A DNA stretch of 60,780 bases from NCBI RefSeq assembly GCF_014637725.1, contig NZ_BMFC01000003.1:403772-464551 (forward strand). Direction: 5' to 3'. The notes below the pieces were generated by a model, which was given only the letters and a program-made list of their open reading frames with translations, was not told the origin of the DNA and did no database searches. A program made the position numbers and the translations under genes. Below, piece after piece: positions 27,581 through 35,565 of this stretch (within the stretch, counting starts at the first letter, position 1; each line of letters begins with the position of its first letter). Origin of the DNA: Marivita lacus (GTDB lineage: Bacteria > Pseudomonadota > Alphaproteobacteria > Rhodobacterales > Rhodobacteraceae).

Positions 27581-28042
27581 ATGAGCGACACGCTTCTTCG
27601 CGCCGACATCCAGCTGATCCAGCGCATTCTGCCGCACCGGTACCCGTTCCTGCTCGTGGACCGCGTGGAAGAAATCGACGGCACGCAATCCGCTCTTGGC
27701 ATCAAGAACGTGACGATGAACGAGCCGCATTTCCAGGGCCATTTCCCCGGCACGCCGATCATGCCCGGTGTGACCATCATCGAGGCGATGGCCCAGACAG
27801 CCGCCGTCATGGTGGGCACGGCGCTTGATCTCGCGGACAAGGAAATGTTGATCTATTTCATGGCCATCGACAAGTGCAAGTTCCGCCGCAAGGTGATCCC
27901 CGGCGACCAGCTTCGGATGCGCCTGACGACGCTGCGCGGCAAGCCGGGTGGCAAGGTCTGGAAATTCGGCGGCGTGGCGACGGTTGACGGTGACATGGCG
28001 GCGGAATGCGAATTTTCGGCCATGATGGACCTGCCCAAGTGA
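27581..28042 (+). CDS. fabZ: 3-hydroxyacyl-[acyl-carrier-protein] dehydratase FabZ
   Basis: A 153-residue hotdog-fold dehydratase of fatty acid elongation. The [13 protein letters not shown] opening and the catalytic [12 protein letters not shown] (His54) with Glu68 in IIEAMAQ are all present. Length matches FabZ. Its stop overlaps the GTG start of lpxA. The pairing links fatty acid flux with lipid A synthesis because LpxA uses the 3-hydroxyacyl-ACP that FabZ consumes. Confidence 0.96.
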   Translation: MSDTLLRADIQLIQRILPHRYPFLLVDRVEEIDGTQSALGIKNVTMNEPHFQGHFPGTPIMPGVTIIEAMAQTAAVMVGTALDLADKEMLIYFMAIDKCKFRRKVIPGDQLRMRLTTLRGKPGGKVWKFGGVATVDGDMAAECEFSAMMDLPK

Positions 28043-28824
28043 CAGCGCGCATCCATCCCAGCGCGGTGATCGAAGAGGGCGCGCAGATCGGCGACGGCTG
28101 TGTGATCGGGCCGTTCTGCCATGTCGGCCCCGAAGTGGCACTGGCGGAAAACGTGGTGCTGAAAAGCCATGTGGTCGTGACCGGTCAGACCTCCATCGGC
28201 GCAGGCTCCGAGGTGTTTTCCTTCGCGGTGATCGGCGAGATCCCGCAGGATCTCAAGTTCGACGGCGAAAAGACCAGCCTCATCATCGGCGCACGCAACC
28301 GCATCCGCGAACACGTGACCATGAACACCGGCACCAAGGGCGGCGGTGGGGTGACACGCGTGGGGGATGACAACCTCTTCATGGCAGGCTGCCATGTGGC
28401 CCATGACGTGCAGATCGGCAACCGGGTGATCGTGGTCAACAGCGCTGCTCTGGCCGGGCATTGCATCCTCGAAGACGACGTGATCGTCGGCGGCCTGTCG
28501 GGCGTGCACCAGTTCGTGCGGATCGGGCGCGGTGCCATCATCGGCGCGGTCACCATGGTGACCAATGACGTGATCCCCTACGGCCTCGTGCAGGCCGACC
28601 GCGGACGTCTGGACGGGCTCAACCTCGTCGGGCTCAAGCGCAAGGGCGTGAGCCGTGCCGACATCACGGCGCTGCGCGCGGCGTTCCAGATGCTGGCGCA
28701 GGGCGAAGGTGCCTTTCAGGAACGGGCGCGCCGCCTGGGCGAAGAGACCGACAGCGCCTATGTGCACCACATCGTCGATTTCATCCTGGGCGACACCGAC
28801 CGGTCGTTCCTGACACCGGGCTGA
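28039..28824 (+). CDS. lpxA: UDP-N-acetylglucosamine acyltransferase
   Basis: A 261-residue left-handed beta-helix acyltransferase that starts lipid A synthesis by adding a 3-hydroxyacyl chain to UDP-GlcNAc. Hexapeptide repeats (I/V-G-x-x-x-x patterns) run from residue 5 to about 190, and [13 protein letters not shown] includes the region of the catalytic His. The C-terminal helical domain completes the trimer. The start is the GTG at 28039 ([15 protein letters not shown]), overlapping the fabZ stop; upstream codons overlap fabZ too far to be plausible. Confidence 0.94.
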   Translation: MTARIHPSAVIEEGAQIGDGCVIGPFCHVGPEVALAENVVLKSHVVVTGQTSIGAGSEVFSFAVIGEIPQDLKFDGEKTSLIIGARNRIREHVTMNTGTKGGGGVTRVGDDNLFMAGCHVAHDVQIGNRVIVVNSAALAGHCILEDDVIVGGLSGVHQFVRIGRGAIIGAVTMVTNDVIPYGLVQADRGRLDGLNLVGLKRKGVSRADITALRAAFQMLAQGEGAFQERARRLGEETDSAYVHHIVDFILGDTDRSFLTPG

Positions 28825-28827
28825 GCG

Positions 28828-29730
28828 ATGACGCTGGCGCTGATCTGCGGGAAGGGGCGTTTGCCGCGCATTGTCGCCGAGGCGCAGGACCAGCGCCCGC
28901 TGATCTGCGTGCTGAAGGGGTTTGAACCCGATGGGCTGACCGCCGATCTGACCTTCCACCTCGAAACGCTGGGTACGCTGCTGGGCACGCTCACATCGCG
29001 CGGCGTGACGCAGGTGTGTCTGTGCGGGGCCATCCGCCGCCCACCGATCGATCCCGCACGCCTTGATGCGAAAACAGTCCCGCTGGTGCCGCGCCTGCAA
29101 ACCGCGCTGACCTCGGGTGACGACGGCGCGCTGCGCATCGTGATGGACCTCTTTCAGGAGGCCGGTCTGAGCGTTGCAGCGGTAGATGACCTCGTGCCCG
29201 ATCTGATTTCGTCCGAGGGTGTGCCGACGCTCAAGACATACGCGCCCCAGAACACCGCCGAGGCGCGGTTGGCTGAACGCACGGTTGCTGCGATGGGCGT
29301 GCGCGATGCAGGGCAGGCCTGCGTGGTGCGCGGCGACTCCGTGCTGGCCCGCGAGGATGCCGCCGGAACCGATGCGATGCTCACCCGTCTGGCGCGCGAC
29401 CGTGCGGCGGGCAGCGGCGATTTCCTGACCAATCCGATCAACACCGCCAGCGACATGTTCGGCGGGTTGCTTGGCGATGCGACCGACTGGTTGACGGGGG
29501 GCACTTCGGTCTCGGAAGGCGGTATCCTGTTCAAGGCCCCCAAACCCGGACAGGACCGCCGCGCGGATCTGCCGGTGATCGGGGCCAGCACTCCCGACGC
29601 GGTGGCGGCTGCCGGGTTGGCGGGCATCGTGATCGAAGCGGGCGGCGTGATGATCCTCGACCGCGCGAAAACCGTGGCGCGCTGCGATGCCTTGGGCCTC
29701 TTCCTCTGGGTGCGGGACAAAAGCGTCTGA
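28828..29730 (+). CDS. lpxI: UDP-2,3-diacylglucosamine pyrophosphatase LpxI
   Basis: A 300-residue protein of the DUF1009/LpxI family. It hydrolyses UDP-2,3-diacylglucosamine to lipid X and UMP and replaces LpxH in many alphaproteobacteria. The LALICGKGRLPRIVAEA start, CLCGAIRRPP segment, and a C-terminal domain with VVRGDSVLAREDAAGTDAML fit the family. It sits between lpxA and lpxB, the usual alphaproteobacterial place, and its stop overlaps lpxB by one base. Confidence 0.92.
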   Translation: MTLALICGKGRLPRIVAEAQDQRPLICVLKGFEPDGLTADLTFHLETLGTLLGTLTSRGVTQVCLCGAIRRPPIDPARLDAKTVPLVPRLQTALTSGDDGALRIVMDLFQEAGLSVAAVDDLVPDLISSEGVPTLKTYAPQNTAEARLAERTVAAMGVRDAGQACVVRGDSVLAREDAAGTDAMLTRLARDRAAGSGDFLTNPINTASDMFGGLLGDATDWLTGGTSVSEGGILFKAPKPGQDRRADLPVIGASTPDAVAAAGLAGIVIEAGGVMILDRAKTVARCDALGLFLWVRDKSV

Positions 29731-30893
29731 TGCGGGTCTTCGTCGTCGCAGGAGAAGCCTCGGGCGACAAGCTGGGTGCTGCGCTGATGGCAGGGCTGCG
29801 CAAACACCGCCCCGATGTCAACTTCGAGGGCATCGGCGGCGACCGCATGATCGCCGAAGGCCTGCAGAGCCTGTTTCCCATGGACGAGATCTCGATCATG
29901 GGCATCACCGAAATCCTTTCGCAATACCGCGCGCTCAAGGCACGCATTCGCCAGACGGCCGATGCGGTGATCGCGGCCAAACCGGATGTGCTCATCACGA
30001 TCGACCTGCCGGAATTCGGCTTGCGTGTGGCCAAGCTGGTCAAGGCGCGCAGCGATATCCGCACCGTGCATTACGTGGCACCGACTGTCTGGGCATGGCG
30101 ACCGGGGCGGGCAAAAAAGATGGCCGCCCATATCGACCAGGTTCTGGCGCTTCTGCCATTCGAGCCGCCTTACATGGAAGCCGCGGGCATGCGTTGTGAT
30201 TTCGTGGGCCACCCGGTGGTCACCGATCCCGTCGCCACACCCGAAGAGGTGGCGGCGTTTCGTGCAGTCCACGGAATTGGCGACGCACCTCTGGCCCTGA
30301 TCCTGCCGGGATCACGCCGCAGCGAGGTGTCGCGTCTTTTGCCGATCTTTGCCGATGTGGTGGCCGACCTGCACGCGAAACGACCCGATCTGCGCTTTGT
30401 CCTGCCCGCCGCGCCCAACGTGGCAACGCGTGTGGCAGAGGCGGTGAGCGGATGGCTGGTGAAGCCGATCATCCTCAATCCCGAGACCGACGGCATGGCC
30501 ACCAAGCACGCAGCCTTTGCGGCGGCAGACGTGGCGGTGGCGGCGTCGGGCACCGTGTCGCTCGAGCTTGCGGCATCGGACACGCCGATGGTCATCGCCT
30601 ATGACATGAACTGGCTGTCGCGGCAGATCATCGGGCGGATGTTGCTGGTGGACACGGTCACCCTTGTGAACCTGGTGTCAGAGACGCGTGTGGTGCCCGA
30701 ATTCATCGGAGAAGCCTGTCAGCCGCTCCTGATCTCGGAGGCCGTTTCAGCCCTGCTGGACGCGCCGGAACAGCAGCGCGCAGCGATGGACCTGACGATG
30801 GAGCGGCTTGGAAAGGGCGGCTTGCCCCCCGGTGAACGCGCCGCCCTCGCGGTGCTGGACGGTCTGAATTTAAACGGGGGCGCGATCCGCTGA
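29730..30893 (+). CDS. lpxB: Lipid-A-disaccharide synthase
   Basis: A 387-residue GT19 glycosyltransferase that condenses lipid X with UDP-diacylglucosamine to form the beta-1,6 disaccharide of lipid A. It starts MRVFVVAGEASGDKLGA, with the family motifs EGIGGDRM, FGLRVAK, VAPTVWAWRPGRAKK and LPGSRRSEV. Length is standard (about 380). The stop lies inside a terminator hairpin that ends the long cluster. Confidence 0.95.
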   Translation: MRVFVVAGEASGDKLGAALMAGLRKHRPDVNFEGIGGDRMIAEGLQSLFPMDEISIMGITEILSQYRALKARIRQTADAVIAAKPDVLITIDLPEFGLRVAKLVKARSDIRTVHYVAPTVWAWRPGRAKKMAAHIDQVLALLPFEPPYMEAAGMRCDFVGHPVVTDPVATPEEVAAFRAVHGIGDAPLALILPGSRRSEVSRLLPIFADVVADLHAKRPDLRFVLPAAPNVATRVAEAVSGWLVKPIILNPETDGMATKHAAFAAADVAVAASGTVSLELAASDTPMVIAYDMNWLSRQIIGRMLLVDTVTLVNLVSETRVVPEFIGEACQPLLISEAVSALLDAPEQQRAAMDLTMERLGKGGLPPGERAALAVLDGLNLNGGAIR

Positions 30894-30905
30894 TCCGCCC
30901 CCGTT
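30873..30905. terminator. Terminator hairpin at the end of the lpx cluster
   Basis: AACGGGGGCG at 30873-30882 pairs with CGCCCCCGTT at 30896-30905, giving a 10-bp stem that includes the lpxB stop codon. A short T-containing tail follows. It lies between converging lpxB and the IalB gene and could serve both. Confidence 0.6.
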
Positions 30906-30930
30906 CGTCCGAAAGAATGACCCTCTGGCG

Positions 30931-31569
30931 TTACTGCTGCGCGGCGATGATTTCGTCATAGGCTGCCGTAAAGCCCGAGAGCGACATCGCCACGGTCACA
31001 AGCTGGTCCGGTGCAAGCGCCGGGACGATGGTGATGTTCGCCAAGCTGCCCTTGCGGAATGCGGCAATGTCCTCGGCGGTGAAGCCGACGCGGGCATAGC
31101 ACCCGATGGTGGTGCAGAACGAATAGTCATAGCGCTTGGCCTGACCGGAATCGACGCGGATGTTCAGCTTTTCGGTCAGCAACGTTTCCAGCGGCACGAT
31201 GAACGTGCCTCCCGCCGCGACCTGTCCACCATTTGGCAGACCGAAGATGCTGACCTCGGCCACGTTGCCGCCGTTCGGATCCTTCAGAAGCTGGTACATC
31301 TGGCAGGGCTCCGGCCCTTCCTGAACGCGCAGGCACTGGATGGCCCAGTCGCCGTGGGTGTTCTTGACATAGGTGTTGTTGTCGGCGTTCGGCTCGGTCA
31401 CAGGCTCGCCGGTGTCCAGCCCCAACGGGTCCGCAACGGCTGCCGGAGCTTCAGTCGCGTCTGCTGCAGGCGCTTCGGTGGCTTCGGGTGCGGGGGTCTC
31501 CTGCGCCCAAGCGGCAGCGCCGAGGGCAAAGCTGGCAATCGTGGTCAGAAGCAAAAACGATTTGGTCAT
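30931..31569 (-). CDS. Invasion-associated locus B (IalB) family protein
   Basis: A 212-residue exported protein. The signal peptide ends near AAAWAQ (residue 22) and is followed by a Glu/Ala/Pro-rich linker to about residue 65. The IalB domain begins at HGDWAIQCL and contains four cysteines (CLRVQEGPEPCQ and CTTIGCYARV), probably two disulphides. IalB was named for Bartonella erythrocyte invasion, but homologues are common in free-living alphaproteobacteria with no known role. It forms a single-gene unit. Confidence 0.85.
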   Translation of the reverse strand: MTKSFLLLTTIASFALGAAAWAQETPAPEATEAPAADATEAPAAVADPLGLDTGEPVTEPNADNNTYVKNTHGDWAIQCLRVQEGPEPCQMYQLLKDPNGGNVAEVSIFGLPNGGQVAAGGTFIVPLETLLTEKLNIRVDSGQAKRYDYSFCTTIGCYARVGFTAEDIAAFRKGSLANITIVPALAPDQLVTVAMSLSGFTAAYDEIIAAQQ

Positions 31570-31605
31570 GAAGTCCTCTTTGAAGCGTCAGTCATGTTTG
31601 CCCGT

Positions 31606-31634
31606 GCGTTATCACGGGTGCTGCGCGCTGTCAG
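31606..31634 (-). promoter_or_regulatory. Candidate sigma-70-type promoter for the IalB gene
   Basis: On the minus strand CTGACA (31629-31634) and TAACGC (31606-31611) are 17 bp apart. The perfect inverted repeat CCCGTG-CGTTAT-CACGGG at 31601-31618 overlaps the -10 box and could be an operator. The predicted start of transcription is about 30 nt upstream of the ATG. Confidence 0.4.
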
Positions 31635-31747
31635 GCCAAAAGGCGAAAACGTGATCGTCAGGACGGCGGATTCTTGCGCTTGCCGCTGCGTGACCCGCAC
31701 GCGGCACGGCTTCATGTGACGGTTGAAAACTGGCGCGCAGCTATTTG

Positions 31748-31817
31748 AAATTAAAAGGGAAGACACAGTGGAGTGTCTTCCCTTTCATGCTCCCTGTCGG
31801 ACCGGCCGACTATTATT
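31748..31817 (-). ncRNA. Candidate small RNA 2 (about 70 nt, promoter and terminator visible)
   Basis: A TTGACG-N17-TAGCGT promoter (31847-31852 and 31824-31829) predicts a 5' end near 31817. The transcript would hold a hairpin GTCGG-CCGGT-CCGAC (31796-31810), a single-stranded AGGGAGCATG linker and a perfect 13-bp hairpin (31754-31785) followed by TTTTAATTT. No gene on this strand lies upstream for the hairpin to terminate, and the IalB gene begins 180 nt further on. The frame contains no convincing protein. It does not match any RNA family I can recall; the call is structural only. Confidence 0.5.
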
Positions 31818-31823
31818 GATCGA

Positions 31824-31852
31824 ACGCTACGAAATGAAATCAAAAGCGTCAA
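31824..31852 (-). promoter_or_regulatory. Promoter of candidate small RNA 2
   Basis: TTGACG at 31847-31852 and TAGCGT at 31824-31829, separated by exactly 17 bp, on the minus strand. The region is AT-rich relative to its surroundings and starts 27 nt beyond the terminator of candidate small RNA 1. Confidence 0.5.
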
Positions 31853-31878
31853 CAGGCAATATCCAATCCTGAAATCAC

Positions 31879-31958
31879 AAAAAAAGGCCACGCTTTGCAG
31901 CGTGGCCAGTCCAACAGGGAGGATCGCCCGGATCGAGAGGGATCATGTCGACCCGGGA
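31879..31958 (-). ncRNA. Candidate small RNA 1 (hairpin, C-rich linker, strong terminator)
   Basis: On the minus strand a 10-bp stem CCCGGGTCGA/TCGATCCGGG (31927-31957, one G-U pair, loop CATGATCCCTC) is followed by a 19-nt linker containing TCCTCCC, then a perfect 8-bp hairpin GGCCACGC-TGCAAA-GCGTGGCC (31886-31907) and seven T residues. This is a textbook intrinsic terminator with no gene upstream of it on that strand. C-rich anti-Shine-Dalgarno motifs in loops and linkers are typical of alphaproteobacterial regulatory RNAs. The 5' end is uncertain: TTAACA (31981) with TATTTG (31959) would start inside the first stem, so TAACAT (about 31980) may be the better -10. Confidence 0.55.
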
Positions 31959-32029
31959 CAAATACAGACTGGCGGCAAAATGTTAAGTTTGTATGGTCGG
32001 TTCTTGAAATTTTGTGTCGGGGCTAAAAT

Positions 32030-33589
32030 ATGGAAAACGGTGTATTTGTAGGTGGTGGCGGCGAGGGTTACGGCGTCCGTCAATGGCTGCGGCTCGATTA
32101 CGCGAACCGGCACGGCCTTGTCGCGGGGGCCACGGGCACCGGCAAGACGGTGACGCTGCAAATTCTCGCCGAAGGGTTTTCCGCCCATGGCGTTCCGGTG
32201 TTCATGGCCGATGTCAAAGGCGATCTGTCCGGTCTTGCCAAACCCGGCAGCCCCGATTTCAAGCTGCATCAGCCCTTTACCGACCGCGCACGGACCATCG
32301 GCTTTGACGATTACGCCTACCGCGCCTTCCCCGTCACGTTCTGGGACCTCTTCGGCGATCAAGGGCATCCGATCCGCACCACCGTTGCCGAAATGGGGCC
32401 GCTGCTGATCTCGCGCCTGCTGGAACTGTCCGAGGCACAGGAGGGCATTCTCAACATCGCCTTCCGCGTCGCCGACGAAGAAGGCCTGCCGCTGCTCGAT
32501 CTCAAAGACCTGCAATCCATGCTGGTCTGGCTGGGCGAGAACCGCGACGGCGTTTCCCTGCGCTATGGCAATATCGCGGTGCAATCCGTGGGCGCGATCC
32601 AGCGCAGGCTCTTGGTGCTTGAAAATCAGGGCGGGGCCGATTTCTTCGGTGAACCCGCTCTGGAACTGCGCGACCTGATGCGCACCGATGCGGAGGGGCG
32701 GGGGCAGGTGAACATCCTTGCCGCGGACAAACTGATGGGATCGCCGCGCCTTTACGCCACTTTCCTGCTGTGGCTCTTGTCCGAGCTTTTCGAGGACCTG
32801 CCCGAAGTGGGCGACCCCGACAAACCCAAGCTGGTGTTCTTTTTCGACGAGGCGCATCTGCTCTTTGACGACGCGCCAAAGGCGCTGGTGGACAAGGTCG
32901 AACAGGTGGCGCGCCTGATCCGGTCCAAGGGGGTGGGCGTCTATTTCATCACGCAGAACCCCGATGACGTGCCTGAAGACATCCTGGGTCAGCTGGGCAA
33001 CCGCGTACAGCACGCGCTGCGTGCCTTTACCGCGCGTGACCGCAAGGCGCTGCGCATGGCGGCTGAAACCTATCGCGAAAACCCTGCCTTTGATACCGAA
33101 CAGGCGATCCGCGAGGTCGGCGTAGGCGAGGCCGTGACCTCGATGCTCGAACGCAAGGGCATCCCCGGCGTGGTCGAACGCACGCTGATCCGTCCACCGT
33201 CTTCCCAGCTTGGCCCGATCACCCCCGCCGAACGCGGCGGAATCATGGGAGCCAGCGATCTGGGCGCCAAGTACACCCAGCGGCTCGACCGGCAATCGGC
33301 TTTCGAGATCCTGGCGCAGCGCACCACCGAGGCCGCCGCTGCCGCCGAACAGGCGGAACAGAAAGAGGCGGAGCTGCACGCGGCGATGCGCGAATACACC
33401 GCCGGACGACGCTATACCGGCACCCGCGTCGGGCGCTCCACCTCGCAACCGACCCGCACGACCCGGACCAGCCGCAAGGATGAAAGCATTGGTGAGGCGA
33501 TTGCCAATGTGGTGATCAAAGAGCTCAAGGGCACAACGGGGCGTCGGATCGTGCGCGGCATCCTCGGGGGGCTCTTCAAGGCCCGCTGA
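32030..33589 (+). CDS. HerA-like ATPase/helicase, DUF853 family
   Basis: A 519-residue P-loop ATPase related to HerA/FtsK translocases. The Walker A motif GATGTGKT is at residues 33-40 and the Walker [12 protein letters not shown] near residue 268; the [13 protein letters not shown] segment after strand 2 is characteristic of the DUF853 (YjgR) family. A basic, Ala/Glu-rich tail follows. The biochemical role of this family is not established. The start ATG at 32030 follows the small-RNA region; the next gene begins 62 nt downstream on the same strand. Confidence 0.85.
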   Translation: MENGVFVGGGGEGYGVRQWLRLDYANRHGLVAGATGTGKTVTLQILAEGFSAHGVPVFMADVKGDLSGLAKPGSPDFKLHQPFTDRARTIGFDDYAYRAFPVTFWDLFGDQGHPIRTTVAEMGPLLISRLLELSEAQEGILNIAFRVADEEGLPLLDLKDLQSMLVWLGENRDGVSLRYGNIAVQSVGAIQRRLLVLENQGGADFFGEPALELRDLMRTDAEGRGQVNILAADKLMGSPRLYATFLLWLLSELFEDLPEVGDPDKPKLVFFFDEAHLLFDDAPKALVDKVEQVARLIRSKGVGVYFITQNPDDVPEDILGQLGNRVQHALRAFTARDRKALRMAAETYRENPAFDTEQAIREVGVGEAVTSMLERKGIPGVVERTLIRPPSSQLGPITPAERGGIMGASDLGAKYTQRLDRQSAFEILAQRTTEAAAAAEQAEQKEAELHAAMREYTAGRRYTGTRVGRSTSQPTRTTRTSRKDESIGEAIANVVIKELKGTTGRRIVRGILGGLFKAR

Positions 33590-33651
33590 GCACTGGTCCT
33601 TTGGGCGCTGGCGGGTTAAGTCAGGGCGTCTAACAGGACGAAAGACACCAC

Positions 33652-35466
33652 ATGCCCGCCGACATCACGACCGACGCCCAACTGGCTGCCGACGAACGCC
33701 GCTCCGGCTTGCGCACCATCCGCAAGGTTGGGCCGTATCTCTGGCCCGATGACAAGCCATGGGTGAAGCGCCGCGTGGTGATCGCGATTGTCAGCCTCGT
33801 GCTGGCCAAGATCGTCAACATGCTCGCGCCGCTGCTGTTCGGGCGCGCGGTCGATGCGCTGTCGGGGCAGGCGTCCGACCTCGTTCTGGGCGGCGTCGGT
33901 CTGACGCTGGCCTACGGTGTGGCCCGGCTGATGAACGTGGGCTTCCAGCAATTGCGCGACGGGGTGTTTGCCCGCGTCGGACAACGTGCCCTGCGGATGC
34001 TGGCGCTGGAAACCTTCACCCATATCCACCGCCTGTCGATGCGCTATCACATCACGCGCAAGACCGGCGGGCTGAGCCGCATCATCGAACGCGGGGTCAA
34101 GGGCGTCGATTTCCTGCTGCGCTTCATGCTGTTCAGCGTCGGACCGCTGATCCTCGAGTTGCTGCTGATCTGTCTTGTCCTGGTGTGGCTGCTCGATGTC
34201 CGCTACATGGCGGTCGTCCTCATCACCATCGCCATCTATGTCTGGTTCACTTTCAAGGTCACCGAATGGCGCGTCCGCCTGCGCCGCGAGATGAACGAAC
34301 AGGACACCGACGCCAACCAAAAGGCGATCGACAGCCTGCTCAACTTCGAGACCGTCAAGTATTTCGGCGCCGAATCCCGCGAAGCCGGGCGCTATGACCA
34401 GTCGATGGAGGCGTACGAGGGTGCCGCGATCAAAACCGCCACATCGCTGGCGCTGCTGAACTTCGGGCAAAGCGTCATCATCACGGCGGGGCTGGTGCTG
34501 GTCATGGTCATGGCAGCATTTGGCGTGCAGGCGGGCACGATCACCGTGGGCGAGTTTGTCATGGTCAACGCCTACATGATCCAGATCACCATGCCGCTCA
34601 ATTTCCTTGGCACGGTCTACCGCGAAATTCGTCAGTCGCTGGTCGATATGGGAGAGATGTTCGACCTGCTTGAACAGCCGCAGGAAGTGTCGGACAAACC
34701 CGGTGCGCCCGATCTCAAGGTGACAAAAGGCGCGGTCGAATTCGACAACGTAAAATTCGGCTATGATCCCAAGCGCCCCATCCTCAAAGGCGTGTCGCTC
34801 AAGGTTCGCTCTGGCGAGAATGTCGCCCTTGTCGGGTCGTCCGGGTCGGGCAAATCCACCATCGGGCGGTTGTTGTTCCGCTTCTATGACGTGGTCGATG
34901 GCGCGGTGCGGATCGACGGGCAGGACGTGCGCGACGTGACACAGGACAGCCTGCACGACGCCATCGGCGTGGTGCCGCAGGACACGGTGCTTTTCAATGA
35001 CAGCATCCGCTACAACATCGCCTACGGCCGCGCCAATGCCAGCGAGGAGGACATCATCTCCGCTGCCCGCGCCGCGCAGATCCACGATTTCATCCTGTCG
35101 CTGCCCGAGGGCTATGACACGATGGTGGGCGAACGCGGGCTCAAGCTCTCGGGTGGCGAGAAGCAGCGTGTCGGCATCGCGCGCACGCTGCTCAAGAACC
35201 CGCCGATCCTCATCCTTGACGAGGCGACATCGGCTCTCGATTCCGAAACCGAGGCGTCCATTCAGGGCGCGCTCAGGCTGGCCGGCGAGGGGCGCACGGT
35301 CATCACCATCGCGCACCGCCTGTCCACCATCTCGGATGCCGACCGTATCGTGGTGCTCGAAAATGGTGAGGTCGTCGAGGAAGGATCACATGACGGTTTG
35401 CTGGCCAATCAGGGCCGCTATGCCGCGCTGTGGAACCGGCAAATGCAGGAGGAAGAGGCAGCCTGA
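33652..35466 (+). CDS. Atm1-type ABC exporter (heavy-metal/glutathione-sulphur class)
   Basis: A 604-residue half-transporter with a fused membrane domain (six TM segments, residues 35-330) and a C-terminal ATPase (about 360-604). Walker A GSSGSGKS, signature LSGGEKQR and Walker B ILILDEATSALD are intact. The N-terminal WPDDKPWVKRRV stretch and the NFETVKYFGAE segment in the second cytoplasmic loop are hallmarks of Atm1/HMT1 proteins, which export glutathione-bound species and affect Fe-S and heavy-metal homeostasis. It works as a homodimer in the inner membrane. Confidence 0.9.
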   Translation: MPADITTDAQLAADERRSGLRTIRKVGPYLWPDDKPWVKRRVVIAIVSLVLAKIVNMLAPLLFGRAVDALSGQASDLVLGGVGLTLAYGVARLMNVGFQQLRDGVFARVGQRALRMLALETFTHIHRLSMRYHITRKTGGLSRIIERGVKGVDFLLRFMLFSVGPLILELLLICLVLVWLLDVRYMAVVLITIAIYVWFTFKVTEWRVRLRREMNEQDTDANQKAIDSLLNFETVKYFGAESREAGRYDQSMEAYEGAAIKTATSLALLNFGQSVIITAGLVLVMVMAAFGVQAGTITVGEFVMVNAYMIQITMPLNFLGTVYREIRQSLVDMGEMFDLLEQPQEVSDKPGAPDLKVTKGAVEFDNVKFGYDPKRPILKGVSLKVRSGENVALVGSSGSGKSTIGRLLFRFYDVVDGAVRIDGQDVRDVTQDSLHDAIGVVPQDTVLFNDSIRYNIAYGRANASEEDIISAARAAQIHDFILSLPEGYDTMVGERGLKLSGGEKQRVGIARTLLKNPPILILDEATSALDSETEASIQGALRLAGEGRTVITIAHRLSTISDADRIVVLENGEVVEEGSHDGLLANQGRYAALWNRQMQEEEAA

Positions 35467-35565
35467 CAAGAAACAGGCCGCGAATGATCATGTGAGGGTC
35501 ACAAAATGGCCCGCTCAAGCAGTCATGGTTTGCGCCGTTATCATGGTGACGAGCAAGGTGTAACG

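Noticed and set aside
31753-31785. Hairpin as a terminator of the IalB gene
   Set aside because: The IalB gene is read leftward and starts at 31569, so this hairpin is upstream of it, not downstream.
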